Assembly (NCBI RefSeq): GCF_940670765.1
Contig: NZ_CALNVW010000020.1
Location: forward strand, 1 to 64,000
Reading direction: 5' to 3'
Source: Streptomyces sp. A 4/2
GTDB lineage: Bacteria; Actinomycetota; Actinomycetes; Streptomycetales; Streptomycetaceae
Length of the DNA: 64,000 bases
Below, piece by piece: positions 17,581-26,598 of the stretch. The position numbers were made by a program, and so were the translations under genes. The notes under the pieces were generated by a model. That model saw only the letters and a list, made by a program, of their open reading frames with translations, ran no database searches and had not been told where the DNA came from. Position 1 is the first letter of the stretch. Each line of letters begins with the position of its first letter.

Positions 17581-20500
17581 TCAGTGGCGCAGGTTGAGAC
17601 GGTGCACGCCGCCGTCGACGGTGCCGACGTAGAGTGTGCGGCCTTCGGGGCCTGCGGCCAGTTTGGTGGTGTCGGTGTTCTGCAGGCCGGTGGAGATGTT
17701 GTGCCAGCTCAGACCGTGGTCGGTGCTGCGCAGTACGCCACGGCCGCCTTGCAGGAGGCCGCTGGCCCCGGAACTGGTGGTGGCCGCGTAGAGCGTGTCC
17801 TTGACCCGCAGCAGATCGGAGACATGGATCGCGAGAGCGCCGGTGTCCGCGGTGCGGAAGGTCCGGCCGCCGTCGGTGCTGACGCGGACGTTCTCGCCAC
17901 CGATGACGAGACGCCGTCCGTCGAGTTCGATCGCGGTCACCGGGCCTTCGGCGACCTTGGTGACCGTTACCCCGCCGTCGTCGGACCGGTAGAGACCGGC
18001 GGTGTTCCCGAGCCACAGGCGCAGCGGGTTCGCGGGGTCGCCCACGATGGTGTCGAAGGAACGCTCGTGGTAGAGGTTCTTCCACGTCGCGCCACCGTCG
18101 CTGGTGGCGAACAGCCCAGGTCCCTGGAGGCTTTGGAAGCTGACCACGACCCGGTCCGGATCGGCGGGGTGAACCAGGAGCGCCGTCGGCACCTCCGCCG
18201 AACTTCCCCTCTTCTCCCAGGTGGCACCGCCATCGCCGCTGCGCTCGACGGTGAACGCGCCGTACCCGGTGCGCCGTACCTTCCAGACCACCTTCGGGTC
18301 CTTGGCCGACACGGAGAGCTGCGGGACGCCGACGCCCCTCTTGCCCTCGCCGCCCGACCGGCCCCATTCCGGGCTCGCGACGGGAAGGGCGGTGCGGTAG
18401 ACCGCGCTCTCGGTCGCCGCGAGCAGCTGGCCGTCACTGACCGCGAGATCGTTGACGGTCAGTCCCTGGACGCCGATCCGTCGGTATCCGGTGCCGTCCG
18501 CGGCACCCCGGTAGAGACCGTCCTGCTCGCTGGAGACGGTGACGGAGCCGTCGGCCCAGCGGTCGTAGTCCATCGGCAGCGCCGCGCGCGACGGCACGGC
18601 GACCTCGGTCCACGTCTGCCCGTGGTCGCGGCTGAGACGGCCCTTGCCGGACACCGTGCTCAGGTACAGGTCGCCACCCGAGGCGGTCAGGTCGAGGCCG
18701 CCTTCAGCCATGGACAGCAAGGTGGTCCAGGTCTTCCCGCTGTCACGGGAGCCGACAACTCCCCTGCCCGGGACGTACACCGCCACGACCGAGGCGTCGG
18801 CGGCCATCCCGCCGACGGTTCCGCCGGACTCGTCGAGGAGCAGGCGTGCGTCGCCGGGGGTGCCCGAGCCGATGCCGGAGCGTGCCCAGACGCCGTGACT
18901 GGTCGTCAGGTAGAGGGTGTCACCAGTGACGGCGGCGGCGGTAACGGTGCCGGTGACACCGGTCGGATACGTCGTCCAGTGGTCGCCCGCGTCCGTGCTG
19001 ACCAGCAGTGCGTCCGAGGTGACCGCGACCAGGGTGCGGGTCCGTTCATCGGCGGCGAGCGCCGCGACGCGGGTGTCCGGGACGTCGAGTGTGCGCCAGG
19101 TGCGGCCGTTGTCATCGGTACGCAGGAGAGTGCCCCGGCGGCTGCCGTCGTGGACGCTGTTCACGGCGTACCACCAGCGGTCGGGATTTCCCGCGTCCAC
19201 CACGAGCGGCCCCGTGCCGTCCGCGACCGGCAGCCGTCCCAACTGGCGCCAGGAGACGCCGTTGTCGGTGGTCAGCCAGGGAGCCGCCTTCTGGTACTGG
19301 GTGAGGACGGCCTGCTTCGGCCGGCTCGGCGAGAGGGCGACGGAACCGGCCTCACTGTTGGGGCCGACCGGTTGCCAGCGATCCCTGCGACTGTCGACCG
19401 GGGTGACCTCGAAGGCGCCGGCGCCGGTGAGCCGCTGTCCGGTGCCGGCGGTGCCACGTACCGAGACCCGGTAGGCGCCGGTCACGCTGCCGGTCACCTC
19501 GGCCCGGTAGTAGCCGTTGGCGGGATCGAGGGTGGAAGCGTACTCGACGGCCTTGCCGCGCGGCGGGGTGACGGTGACGACCGGCGGTGCGGCCAGGTCG
19601 GTCGGCGGGGCGATGTGTACGGTCGAGTGACCGTCGCTCGGGTCGGGCGCGGCCTGGACGGCCAGATGCCGGACGACGAGCAGATAGGGCACCCCGATCA
19701 CCGGTCCCTGGTCAGGAGTCGCCGTGAGACGGCCGCTGATCCCGGTGTCGGCGGCCGGCCGGGCGACGCGCAGCGAGACCGTGACGGTCGCGGTCCTCCC
19801 GGGCGGTACGGTGACCCGCTTCGGCGAGACCGTGGCCGGTCCGTCGGTCCGCAGCGAGGTGGTGACCGGGCGCTTGCCGGAGTTCCGCAGCGTCACCTCA
19901 GCGATGCCGCCGACATGACGCCGGGACAGATCGGCGAGCCCGAACGACACCGACGCCGGTGAGGCGCTGACCGTGGCCGAGGCGGCCGAGGCCACATCGA
20001 GCCGGCCCGAGCCCTGTGTCGTGGGCCCGGTGCCGCTCAGCGGCTTCGCGGTGCCGATCAGCTCGGACCTGATCTCGGCGGGCGCCTGGTCGGGGTGCAG
20101 CTGGCGCAGCAGGGCCGCGGCGCCGGCGACGTGCGGGGCCGCCATCGACGTGCCCGACATGCGGTACTGGCCGGGCCCGTACAGCGACTTGGGAATGGTG
20201 GAGCGGATCTCCACGCCCGGCGCGACCAGGTCGGGCTTCAGGCCGAAGTCCGGTGCGGGGCCGCGTGAGGAGAACGAGGCGATCTGGTCGGTGGTGTCGG
20301 TGCCCCGTAGCGTCACCGACACCTTCCCGGCAGCGAGCCGGGTGCTCAGCTCCGTGTACTGGGTCGGGTCGATGCCCATGACCACCAGGTGGTCCATCCG
20401 CAGCGAGTCGCCGGAGGCGTCGATCCGCGCGGGCGATGCCGGAGCCTGGGCCACTCCCCGCTCGGGGTTCACCTCCGGCGGCCGGACCTCGCCCGGCGCT

Positions 20501-21810
20501 CCGGCGGCGAACACCGGGCCGTCGCTGGAGGGCAGCCCGGCCAGCACGGCGATCGCACCGCGCTTCTCCGCCTCCTGCGCCCACTCCACGGCGCTCGCCG
20601 TCAGGTACTGGGCATCGGCCGCGACGAGCATCTGCGCCCGTACGATCTTTCCGCGTACGTCGCCGACCCGCTTCCAGTCCTCGGCGGTGCCCTCGCCGAC
20701 ATCGACGAGCGGCGCCGTGACGGGCTGCTCCGGCGGGTTCGCCGACAGGATCCCGCGGTAGCTCTGGATCAGCTCGGGTTTCCTGCCCGCCAGATAGGCG
20801 CTGGGCAGCCGGACATTGCTTGTCGACGCGCCGACCGAGACCACACCGTCGGCCGTGCCGGGGCTGCTGACCGTACCCGCGCCCGGTCCGTCGTTGCCGG
20901 CCGCGGCCACCACGACCACACCGGCTCGTACGGCCGCGGTCGCGGCACGGCCCAGCGGGTCGGTTCCGTCGCCGGGACCGCCGAGGCTCATGTTGATGAC
21001 ATCGGCGCGGTGCGGGTTGGCCGGATCGGAGGCCGCCTCGATTCCCGCGATGATGTCCGAGGTGTAGCCGGAGCCGTCGGCATCCATCACCTTGTAGGCC
21101 AGCAGATTCGCGTCGGGCGCCACGCCGGTGACGCCGCCCTTCTCGGCTGCCTTGCCGGCGATGATGCCGGCGACATGGGTACCGTGGCCGTTGTCGTCCA
21201 TCGGATCCTCGTCGTTGTTGACGAAGTCGTGCCCGCCAACGACCTTGTGCCCCTTGCCGAGTCCGCCGCCCAGGTCGGGGTGGCTGTAGTCCACGCCGCT
21301 GTCCAGGACCGCGACGGTGATCCCCTTGCCGGTGACGCGGATTCCGGCCGGGTCCTTGCGCTGCCAGACGCCGGGGGCTCCGATCAGCGGCACGCTCACG
21401 TCCGTCTTCGTCAGTACCCGGGTGTCGGGGCGGACGGCGGTGACGCCCGGCAGCGACGACAGCCGCCCCACCTCGGACGCGGGCACCGTCATTGCCACGG
21501 CGTCGACGAGCAGACCCAGTTTGCGGGTGGCCGAAGGGTGCAGCCCGGCGCTCTTCGCCGAGCCGAGGAACGTCTCTTGCCGCGCGTCGAGTGCGCGGCG
21601 GGCTGGACCGACGCCACGGGCGGCCTCGGCGGAGAGCAGCGATCCACCAGGTGCGGCGGTGACCGCGGGTTTCCCGGAGAGTTCGACGAGCACTCGTTGC
21701 GACGGGTCGGGCGTGGACGCGTCGGCGGCAGCCGGTATCGCCGCCAGCGTACTGGCGAGAACCACGGCGGCGAGGGCGGCATGACGCGATCTTCGTGACT
21801 TCATTGCCAT
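17581..21810 (-). CDS. Large secreted S8 (subtilisin-like) protease with C-terminal BNR/sialidase-like propeller
   Basis: A 1,409-residue exported serine protease. From ATG 21810 (or 21804, MKSRRSRHAAL) a signal peptide ends near AAADAS and an inhibitor-like propeptide follows. The subtilisin domain has the full triad: Asp170 in VAVLDSGVD, His209 in NGHGTHVAG, Ser555 in MSGTSMAAPH. A PA-type insertion lies between His and Ser (residues about 385-520). After the catalytic domain comes a fibronectin-like region, then about 500 residues of repeated strands with Asp-box/BNR motifs (SRDSGKTWT, SRDHGQTWTE, ATSDGGATWKN, STDGGRTFR, STDHGLSWH), forming a beta-propeller probably used for substrate or wall binding. 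It is roughly three times the size of a simple subtilisin. It is divergent from a TrmB/LuxR-type regulator, a pairing that suggests dedicated control. Confidence 0.9.
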   Translation of the reverse strand: MAMKSRRSRHAALAAVVLASTLAAIPAAADASTPDPSQRVLVELSGKPAVTAAPGGSLLSAEAARGVGPARRALDARQETFLGSAKSAGLHPSATRKLGLLVDAVAMTVPASEVGRLSSLPGVTAVRPDTRVLTKTDVSVPLIGAPGVWQRKDPAGIRVTGKGITVAVLDSGVDYSHPDLGGGLGKGHKVVGGHDFVNNDEDPMDDNGHGTHVAGIIAGKAAEKGGVTGVAPDANLLAYKVMDADGSGYTSDIIAGIEAASDPANPHRADVINMSLGGPGDGTDPLGRAATAAVRAGVVVVAAAGNDGPGAGTVSSPGTADGVVSVGASTSNVRLPSAYLAGRKPELIQSYRGILSANPPEQPVTAPLVDVGEGTAEDWKRVGDVRGKIVRAQMLVAADAQYLTASAVEWAQEAEKRGAIAVLAGLPSSDGPVFAAGAPGEVRPPEVNPERGVAQAPASPARIDASGDSLRMDHLVVMGIDPTQYTELSTRLAAGKVSVTLRGTDTTDQIASFSSRGPAPDFGLKPDLVAPGVEIRSTIPKSLYGPGQYRMSGTSMAAPHVAGAAALLRQLHPDQAPAEIRSELIGTAKPLSGTGPTTQGSGRLDVASAASATVSASPASVSFGLADLSRRHVGGIAEVTLRNSGKRPVTTSLRTDGPATVSPKRVTVPPGRTATVTVSLRVARPAADTGISGRLTATPDQGPVIGVPYLLVVRHLAVQAAPDPSDGHSTVHIAPPTDLAAPPVVTVTPPRGKAVEYASTLDPANGYYRAEVTGSVTGAYRVSVRGTAGTGQRLTGAGAFEVTPVDSRRDRWQPVGPNSEAGSVALSPSRPKQAVLTQYQKAAPWLTTDNGVSWRQLGRLPVADGTGPLVVDAGNPDRWWYAVNSVHDGSRRGTLLRTDDNGRTWRTLDVPDTRVAALAADERTRTLVAVTSDALLVSTDAGDHWTTYPTGVTGTVTAAAVTGDTLYLTTSHGVWARSGIGSGTPGDARLLLDESGGTVGGMAADASVVAVYVPGRGVVGSRDSGKTWTTLLSMAEGGLDLTASGGDLYLSTVSGKGRLSRDHGQTWTEVAVPSRAALPMDYDRWADGSVTVSSEQDGLYRGAADGTGYRRIGVQGLTVNDLAVSDGQLLAATESAVYRTALPVASPEWGRSGGEGKRGVGVPQLSVSAKDPKVVWKVRRTGYGAFTVERSGDGGATWEKRGSSAEVPTALLVHPADPDRVVVSFQSLQGPGLFATSDGGATWKNLYHERSFDTIVGDPANPLRLWLGNTAGLYRSDDGGVTVTKVAEGPVTAIELDGRRLVIGGENVRVSTDGGRTFRTADTGALAIHVSDLLRVKDTLYAATTSSGASGLLQGGRGVLRSTDHGLSWHNISTGLQNTDTTKLAAGPEGRTLYVGTVDGGVHRLNLRH

Positions 21811-21901
21811 GCGTAAAGGTCTTAGCGGTGAGGGCACTTGTCGCACAACTGATCTTCGTGGCCCATTGCTGTCGCTGGCACAACTGGGCCACCATCCGTC
21901 C

Positions 21902-22864
21902 ATGACTCCCGAGACACCGCAACTCACGGCGGCAGGCATCGATCCGTTCGACGAGAGCGTCTACCGCGCCGTCCTGACCCGGCGGACGGCGGCGCCCGCC
22001 GAACTCACCGCGGATCTCGGCTGTTCGGCCGAGCGCGTCGTCAGGGCGCTGGACCGGCTCCGCGACCACGGGCTGGTCGGCCGTCTCGCCGGTTCCCGCC
22101 GCCGGTACGCCGCGATCGAGCCGGGCGCCGCTGTCGAGGCGCTGGTGCGGGCCAGAAGCAATGAGCTGGAGCGGGTCCGTTCGGCGGCCGACGAACTGTC
22201 CCGGCTCTTCGCCGCCGCGCGCACCGGCGCGACGTATGAGGACGAGGTGGAGATCACCACCGGCAGTGAGGCGCTCGGCCGCTGGTTCGTCCGCCTTCAA
22301 CAGGAGGCCCACGAGGACGTGATGACGTTGGACCGGCCGCCGTACGCCCTGACCACCTCCAACCCGGTGGAGGCGTCGGCGCTCGGCCGCGGCGTACGGT
22401 ACCGCGCGGTCTACGCTCCCGAGGCCTTGGAATGGCCGGGCGTCCTCGACGACATCCGCGAGCTGGTCCGGCACGGCGAACAGGCCCGCGTCATGCCCGG
22501 CCTGGGCATCAAACTCGCCATCGCCGACCGCAAGCTCGCCCTGATGCCGCTCTCCCTCGACCTCAACGGCGTCCGTGCTGCGGTGATCCGCCCGTCCACG
22601 CTGCTCGATGCCCTCACCAGCTACTGGGAAATGTGCTGGAAGCAGGCCCTGCCGCTCAACGCCCCCGCCGAGGATCCCCTCGGCGAGGAGGACCGACTCG
22701 TCCTCACCCTCCTGGTCAGCGGCCTCAAGGACGAGGCGATAGCCCGCCAGCTCGGCTGGTCCGTCCGCACCATGCGCCGCCGCATCAGCCGCCTGCACGA
22801 CCTCCTCGGCGCCGCCAACCGCTTCCAGGCCGGAGTGATCGCGGCCCGCCGCGGCTGGTTGTGA
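21902..22864 (+). CDS. TrmB/LuxR-type dual helix-turn-helix regulator
   Basis: A 320-residue cytoplasmic regulator with DNA-binding motifs at both ends. The N-terminal TrmB-like winged helix reads GIDPFDESVYRAVL, ADLGCSAERVVRALDRLRD and GLVGRLAGSRRRY; a coiled helix follows (ARSNELERVRSAADELSRL). The middle is a phospholipase-D-like sensor region (RGVRYRAVYAPEAL, IADRKLALMPLSLD). The C-terminus has a LuxR-type helix-turn-helix (GLKDEAIARQLGWSVRTMRRRISRL). The ATG at 21902 is preferred over an in-frame codon at 21809 because the extra residues are not conserved-looking. It is divergent from the giant S8 protease gene, which it probably controls. Confidence 0.83.
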   Translation: MTPETPQLTAAGIDPFDESVYRAVLTRRTAAPAELTADLGCSAERVVRALDRLRDHGLVGRLAGSRRRYAAIEPGAAVEALVRARSNELERVRSAADELSRLFAAARTGATYEDEVEITTGSEALGRWFVRLQQEAHEDVMTLDRPPYALTTSNPVEASALGRGVRYRAVYAPEALEWPGVLDDIRELVRHGEQARVMPGLGIKLAIADRKLALMPLSLDLNGVRAAVIRPSTLLDALTSYWEMCWKQALPLNAPAEDPLGEEDRLVLTLLVSGLKDEAIARQLGWSVRTMRRRISRLHDLLGAANRFQAGVIAARRGWL

Positions 22865-22985
22865 GGCAGCACGCCGGCAGCAGGTGGGGCGGCAATGAGT
22901 GTTGTGCGCTCTCTACGCGCGTTCCATGTGCCGGGCTCGTAGGCCGGCTTCGGGGACCTCGGGCGGGCTGATCTTGTTTCCCTTC

Positions 22986-23080
22986 CCTGGGCGGGGTCAC
23001 CGCCTGGCCGGGGTCGCCGCCTGGGCGGGGTCGCCGCCTGGGCGGGGTCGCCGCCTGGGCGGGGTCGCCGCCTGGGCGGG
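22986..23080. repeat. 17-bp minisatellite, about 5.6 copies
   Basis: Five tandem 17-base units (consensus CCTGGGCGGGGTCGCCG) from 22986 to 23070 plus ten bases of a sixth. Units 3-5 are identical; the first two have one substitution each. The array begins exactly where the C-terminal end of the transposase relic would be (a Gly/Asp/Pro-rich reading), suggesting expansion of the relic's own sequence. Confidence 0.85.
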
Positions 23081-23419
23081 ATGATCGCGGCGGAGCCCGA
23101 GGTAGCCGTCGTCCAGGAGGACCTCCGCGTCGCGGAAGTGCCGGAAACAGGTGCCGATACCTTCGTTGGCCTTCAACGTGTTCTGTTTCTTCTTGCCAGA
23201 GACGAACTCACGGCGCTCGCCGCGGCAGCCGGGGCGCCGACGCACCTGGACCTCGGTGGCGTCCAACCGCAGCTCGATGCCCTCGGCCTGGGCGTACGCG
23301 AAACGCTTCCTGGCCCCGCCGCGAGCTTCGTGACGACGCCCCTCGACCACGGCCTGCCACTCTCCTGCCAACTCCTCAACCAGAGAGGCGAGATGCCTCC
23401 GGGAGACCCCGGTGAACAC
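22997..23419 (-). pseudogene. Relic of an IS5-type transposase
   Basis: The minus strand reads as pieces of a DDE transposase of the IS5 group: FTGVSRRHLASLVEELAGEW and EGRRHEARGGARKR, then a jump to FAYAQAEGIELRLDATEVQV, EFVSGKKKQNTLKA, a second jump to NEGIGTCFRHF and AEVLLDDGYLGLRRDHP. Two segments are missing, including the helix-turn-helix region and the strand with the second catalytic aspartate, so the element is dead. The remaining RLDATEVQV contains the first catalytic Asp. The C-terminal end dissolves into the 17-bp minisatellite. No terminal inverted repeats were recognised. Confidence 0.7.
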
Positions 23420-23656
23420 CTGATGTACGCGACTCTATGCCCGGATTGCCGTCGCTCGATGGGGTGTTGTTGCGGCATCGCTGCCGGTCAAGCGTTCGTG
23501 GCAGCGGTGCCACCATGCAGAACAACTGCCCGCAACTTCCCGCAACTTCCCGCAAAGAGGAACGATCGGACTCCGAAGGACGACATCGCAAAACAGGTGC
23601 TGCACCGCGCGGCCGTGGGCAGTGGGCGTGCCGGCTGTCCACGGCCGCCCTGCTGC

Positions 23657-24079
23657 TCAGCGGACGTGCACCGTCACCACGTCAGAGGCGTGCAAGCGCA
23701 CGGGATTCTTGTCGTGCGTGCTGGTCAAGCCGTACAGCACCGCACGGAATCGCAGGTTGCCGCGGCGCGCGGAGGTGCCATGTGCAGTGACCCGCGCATC
23801 GCCCTCGACCGCGGCGCTGCAGGTCTCCTGGTGCCACCCCTCGCCGAAGCCGTTCTCCTCCAGGCACAGCTGATGCAAGTAGCCGGCGCTGTCGTCACCG
23901 CCGTGCGCCTTGACCGTGATGGTCTTGCCGACCTGGGCAGTGTGCGGCGCCGTGATCTCCACAGTGCCCTTGGCGAACGCCGGCGCCGCGGCCAGAGTCA
24001 CTGAGGCCAGACCCAGCGCACCGATCACAGCCACCCGGCCGCCCCGCGCCTTCAACCCGGTCTTCTTCGTCCTGGTCAT
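23657..24079 (-). CDS. Small secreted protein of unknown function
   Basis: A 140-residue exported protein I do not recognise. The ATG at 24079 has a good ribosome site (AAGGGAAG) and encodes a typical signal peptide: basic MTRTKKTGLKARGGRVA, a hydrophobic core IGALGLASVTLA, and cleavage after AAPAFA. The mature part starts KGTVEITAPHTAQVGKTITV, resembling an immunoglobulin-like or beta-sandwich repeat, and has a single cysteine pair (LCLEENGFGEGWHQETC). It ends VRLHASDVVTVHVR. It lies 197 bases downstream of the ATP-grasp gene, same strand, but its extracellular nature argues against membership in the peptide cluster. Confidence 0.65.
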   Translation of the reverse strand: MTRTKKTGLKARGGRVAVIGALGLASVTLAAAPAFAKGTVEITAPHTAQVGKTITVKAHGGDDSAGYLHQLCLEENGFGEGWHQETCSAAVEGDARVTAHGTSARRGNLRFRAVLYGLTSTHDKNPVRLHASDVVTVHVR

Positions 24080-24275
24080 GGACTTCCCTTCCATGGATCT
24101 CTCCCACATGGTGAGACCCAACCCCTTCGCGAAGGCACCCGGTGCGCCTTGCTGACTACCCAGATGAGCTGGCCACCCCGCCCGTTGCACCCCGCTCGCT
24201 CCGTTACGAATCCACGACAAAAGGGAACCCACCAGCACGGCAACGTCAATGCCTGCGTACTGGACCTCGCATGGC

Positions 24276-25475
24276 TTACGCGCCCCAGGTGGTCCGCACC
24301 TCGGCGAGCGCCGTCTCTGCCGCCGCCACCGCCTCCTCCGCCGTGTCCGCGCAGGTGATGACATGGCCGATCCGGTCCAGATTGGAAGTCTTGGGCGTGT
24401 AGCGGCGTCCGACGACCCCGCGGAACTCCAGATCCTGGACACCGGGGACCTTCGTCGCCTCGTCGACCCCGCTGATCTCCTGGAGAACGCCCTCCCCCGG
24501 CAGACACCACATGCGAATTGACGCAGCGCGGCCGATCGGGGTGCGGGGTGCGGGGAGAGGCTCACCGAGCAGTCGCCGCACGTATGACTCGGCGAAGGAG
24601 AAGCCGGTGGTCAGCTCGATGAGGCGGGGAATGCGGTCGCCGGGGATACGCGCATTGACTTCGATGACCACCGGGCCGTTGGGGCCGTACCGCATCTCCA
24701 TGTGGGCCGGGCCCCAGTTCAGACCGAGCTCTGCGGCAGCCCGTCCGGCAGCGTCCAGTACCACAGCCGCGAGATCGTCCTTCGCCCTCGCCGGGAAGTC
24801 ATGGCCCAGCTCGATGAAGCCGGGGCCCGGCACCAGGTGTTTCCCGGTGAGACCGATGACGGCGCCGTCCATGAACTCGACGCTGAACTCCGGCCCGTCC
24901 ACGAAGTCCTCGATGAGGAGCCCCGCCACCCGGGGAGTGTCCCGGGTGGCCTCCTCTGCAAAGGCCGCCTTCGCGTGGGCCCGGACCTCGTCGTCACTGC
25001 GGCGGACCGCCACGAGGGCGCTGCCGGTGAGGTTGGTGGGCTTCGCCACCACCGGATAGCCCACCTCCCGCGCGGCGGCCACGGCCTCTTCCGGGTTGGT
25101 GGCGTACCGCCAATCGGGGCTCAGGTCCGCAGGCAGGGCACACCGTAGCGCGTGCTTGTCCCGGCAGGCCCGGGCCACCGACGGGGACGGCCCCGGCAGG
25201 CCCAGCCGCTCGGCCACGGCTGCGACGACGGCGCCCGAGTAATCGTCGGTGGTGCCGACCGCCCGCACATCGGGGAGGTCCGCGAGGACGGCGGTGACGG
25301 CGCTGGGATCCGTCGTGTCGCACGTGACGATGCGCAGGCCCAACTCCCGTGCGAACGCGTACGGGATCGCGTCGCGGCACACCAGGACAACCTCGTGGCC
25401 CGACTCCAGGGCGATCCGGGCACAGTCGGCGCCCGCCCCTGTATAGGAGGATTCGACGAAAACCAGCGTGCTCAT
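24276..25475 (-). CDS. ATP-grasp ligase (peptide/amino-acid ligase type)
   Basis: A 399-residue ATP-grasp enzyme. Such enzymes activate a carboxylate as acyl-phosphate and join it to an amine; stand-alone members in biosynthetic clusters often make amide or dipeptide bonds. The N-terminal pre-ATP-grasp domain starts STLVFVESSYTGAGADCARI; the ATP-binding half has GYPVVAKPTNLTGSALVAV, LIEDFVDGPEFSVEFM, and the metal site HMEMRYGPNGPVVIEVNAR with IPGDRIPRLIEL. The C-terminal region (RMWCLPGEGVLQEI) is like that of carnosine-synthase/BacD-like ligases. It starts at ATG 25475, after a 590-base gap with strong hairpins downstream of a GTP cyclohydrolase homologue, so it may have its own promoter. 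Likely role: a non-NRPS amide bond, for example adding a residue to or releasing the peptide. Confidence 0.82.
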   Translation of the reverse strand: MSTLVFVESSYTGAGADCARIALESGHEVVLVCRDAIPYAFARELGLRIVTCDTTDPSAVTAVLADLPDVRAVGTTDDYSGAVVAAVAERLGLPGPSPSVARACRDKHALRCALPADLSPDWRYATNPEEAVAAAREVGYPVVAKPTNLTGSALVAVRRSDDEVRAHAKAAFAEEATRDTPRVAGLLIEDFVDGPEFSVEFMDGAVIGLTGKHLVPGPGFIELGHDFPARAKDDLAAVVLDAAGRAAAELGLNWGPAHMEMRYGPNGPVVIEVNARIPGDRIPRLIELTTGFSFAESYVRRLLGEPLPAPRTPIGRAASIRMWCLPGEGVLQEISGVDEATKVPGVQDLEFRGVVGRRYTPKTSNLDRIGHVITCADTAEEAVAAAETALAEVRTTWGA

Positions 25476-25623
25476 GAATGGCCTTTCTCTTCGGTCTCGA
25501 CTCTCGGTCCGGCCGCTGCAAGCCCGGCTGCGTTGTTCACTGCCTGACCGGCACCGCCCTCACCACTCCTGCGCGGTCGCCCCAGGGGCCCGGCACCCCG
25601 GGGAGAAGGCCCCCGCACTGCTT

Positions 25624-25677
25624 GGCCGGGTCTCGCCTCTGCCACACCGCGGGGTGTGGCAGAGGCGAGACCCGGCC
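25624..25677. terminator. Perfect 54-base hairpin
   Basis: An exact inverted repeat: 25-base arms (25624-25648 and 25653-25677) around a GCGG loop. It lies 390 bases downstream of the GTP cyclohydrolase homologue and 149 bases upstream of the ATP-grasp start, and would work in both directions. Confidence 0.75.
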
Positions 25678-25873
25678 GCCTGCGGGTCGGTCATGGTCTG
25701 CGGATGTGTGCGTGGACCACCGGAGGCACACACCGGCACGGAGTGTGCGGCCCTGTATACCCCCAGGTTCAGGAGAGCTGCGATACGGACCCGCGACAGC
25801 CCGTTCAGGTTCCGGAAGCGGCGCGGGGAAGACCTGGCCGACCAGCGCCCGGCCGCGCCGGGCGCTTCCGTAT

Positions 25874-25900
25874 GACGGCCGGCACCTGGCACCGGCCGTC
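25874..25900. terminator. Second hairpin in the GCH / ATP-grasp gap
   Basis: Nine-base perfect arms (25874-25882 and 25892-25900) with a nine-base loop, 168 bases downstream of the GTP cyclohydrolase homologue. Apart from these two hairpins the 25476-26067 gap shows no recognisable gene. Confidence 0.45.
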
Positions 25901-26067
25901 AGCTGATCGTCCAGGTCTTCCCAGCGGGCTACGTCACACGACGCCTGCCTGTTGGCCGGTCAACCGCCGACTCGGTCCCCAGGACCGGCCGGGCGGCAGA
26001 CCGGCCGCCCGAGCGAAGGACGAACCTGTCGGCGCTGAGCACCAACGGGCGCCTACGCTCACCTGGT

Positions 26068-26598
26068 TCAGGAAACGCCGTACCGGGCCAGGACCTCGGG
26101 GTCGCCCGCGGCCCAGCTCGTGTCGGTCACCACGGTGTGGTCGGAGGGGCCCCGGCTGCACATGCACATGTGCCGGCCCGTCGACTTCACCAGCACGGCA
26201 CGGGCGTCACCGGACCCCATTATCTCCTGCGCGATGTCCCGTACCAGATGCTCCTGGATCTGGAAACGGCGCGCGTACGCCGTCACCAGCCGAGGAAACT
26301 TGCCCAGCCCCAGGATGCGGCTGCCGGGCACGTACGCGATGTCGATCTTCCCGTAGAACGGCAGGAAGTGGTGGGCGCAGATGGAGAAGTAGTTGATGTC
26401 GTGGACGCGGACGACGCCCTGGTGCTCGTCGTCCACGAGGCAGGTCGTCTTGAGGATGGTGGACGGGTCGGTCTCGTATCCACTCAGTAATTCCTTGTAG
26501 CCACGAATGATGCGGTCCTCGCACTCGGGAGCGCGGAACCAGTCGAGAGCTCGTTTGTCCTCGGTGACGTTCTCCTGGAGCCAATCGGCGATGGTCAT
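26068..26598 (-). CDS. Divergent GTP cyclohydrolase I homologue
   Basis: A 176-residue protein of the FolE family, which normally converts GTP to 7,8-dihydroneopterin triphosphate or, with other partners, feeds 7-deazapurine pathways. The zinc ligands are present: Cys74 and His77 in FSICAHHFLPFYGK and Cys145 in HMCMCSRGP. However, the usual CEHH box is CAHH and the usual GxxHIxY is GKIDIAYVP, so two strongly conserved positions are changed while ILGLGKFPRLV is kept. It starts at ATG 26598, 173 bases after the A-T-C NRPS gene on the same strand, and a hairpin follows. A second folate-type enzyme is absent nearby, so it likely serves the peptide cluster, either making a pterin cofactor or precursor or doing altered chemistry. 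Confidence 0.8.
   Translation of the reverse strand: MTIADWLQENVTEDKRALDWFRAPECEDRIIRGYKELLSGYETDPSTILKTTCLVDDEHQGVVRVHDINYFSICAHHFLPFYGKIDIAYVPGSRILGLGKFPRLVTAYARRFQIQEHLVRDIAQEIMGSGDARAVLVKSTGRHMCMCSRGPSDHTVVTDTSWAAGDPEVLARYGVS

Noticed and set aside
17584..19962. A 792-codon plus-strand frame opposite the S8 protease propeller
   Set aside because: Antisense shadow; the minus strand shows repeated Asp-box motifs and a complete catalytic triad.
22986..23080. Tandem repeats considered as a CRISPR array
   Set aside because: Units of 17 bases are contiguous without spacers and no cas genes are present.
23437..24004. Plus-strand frames opposite the small secreted protein at 23657-24079
   Set aside because: The minus strand has a ribosome site, signal peptide and sensible C-terminus; the plus-strand frames have none.
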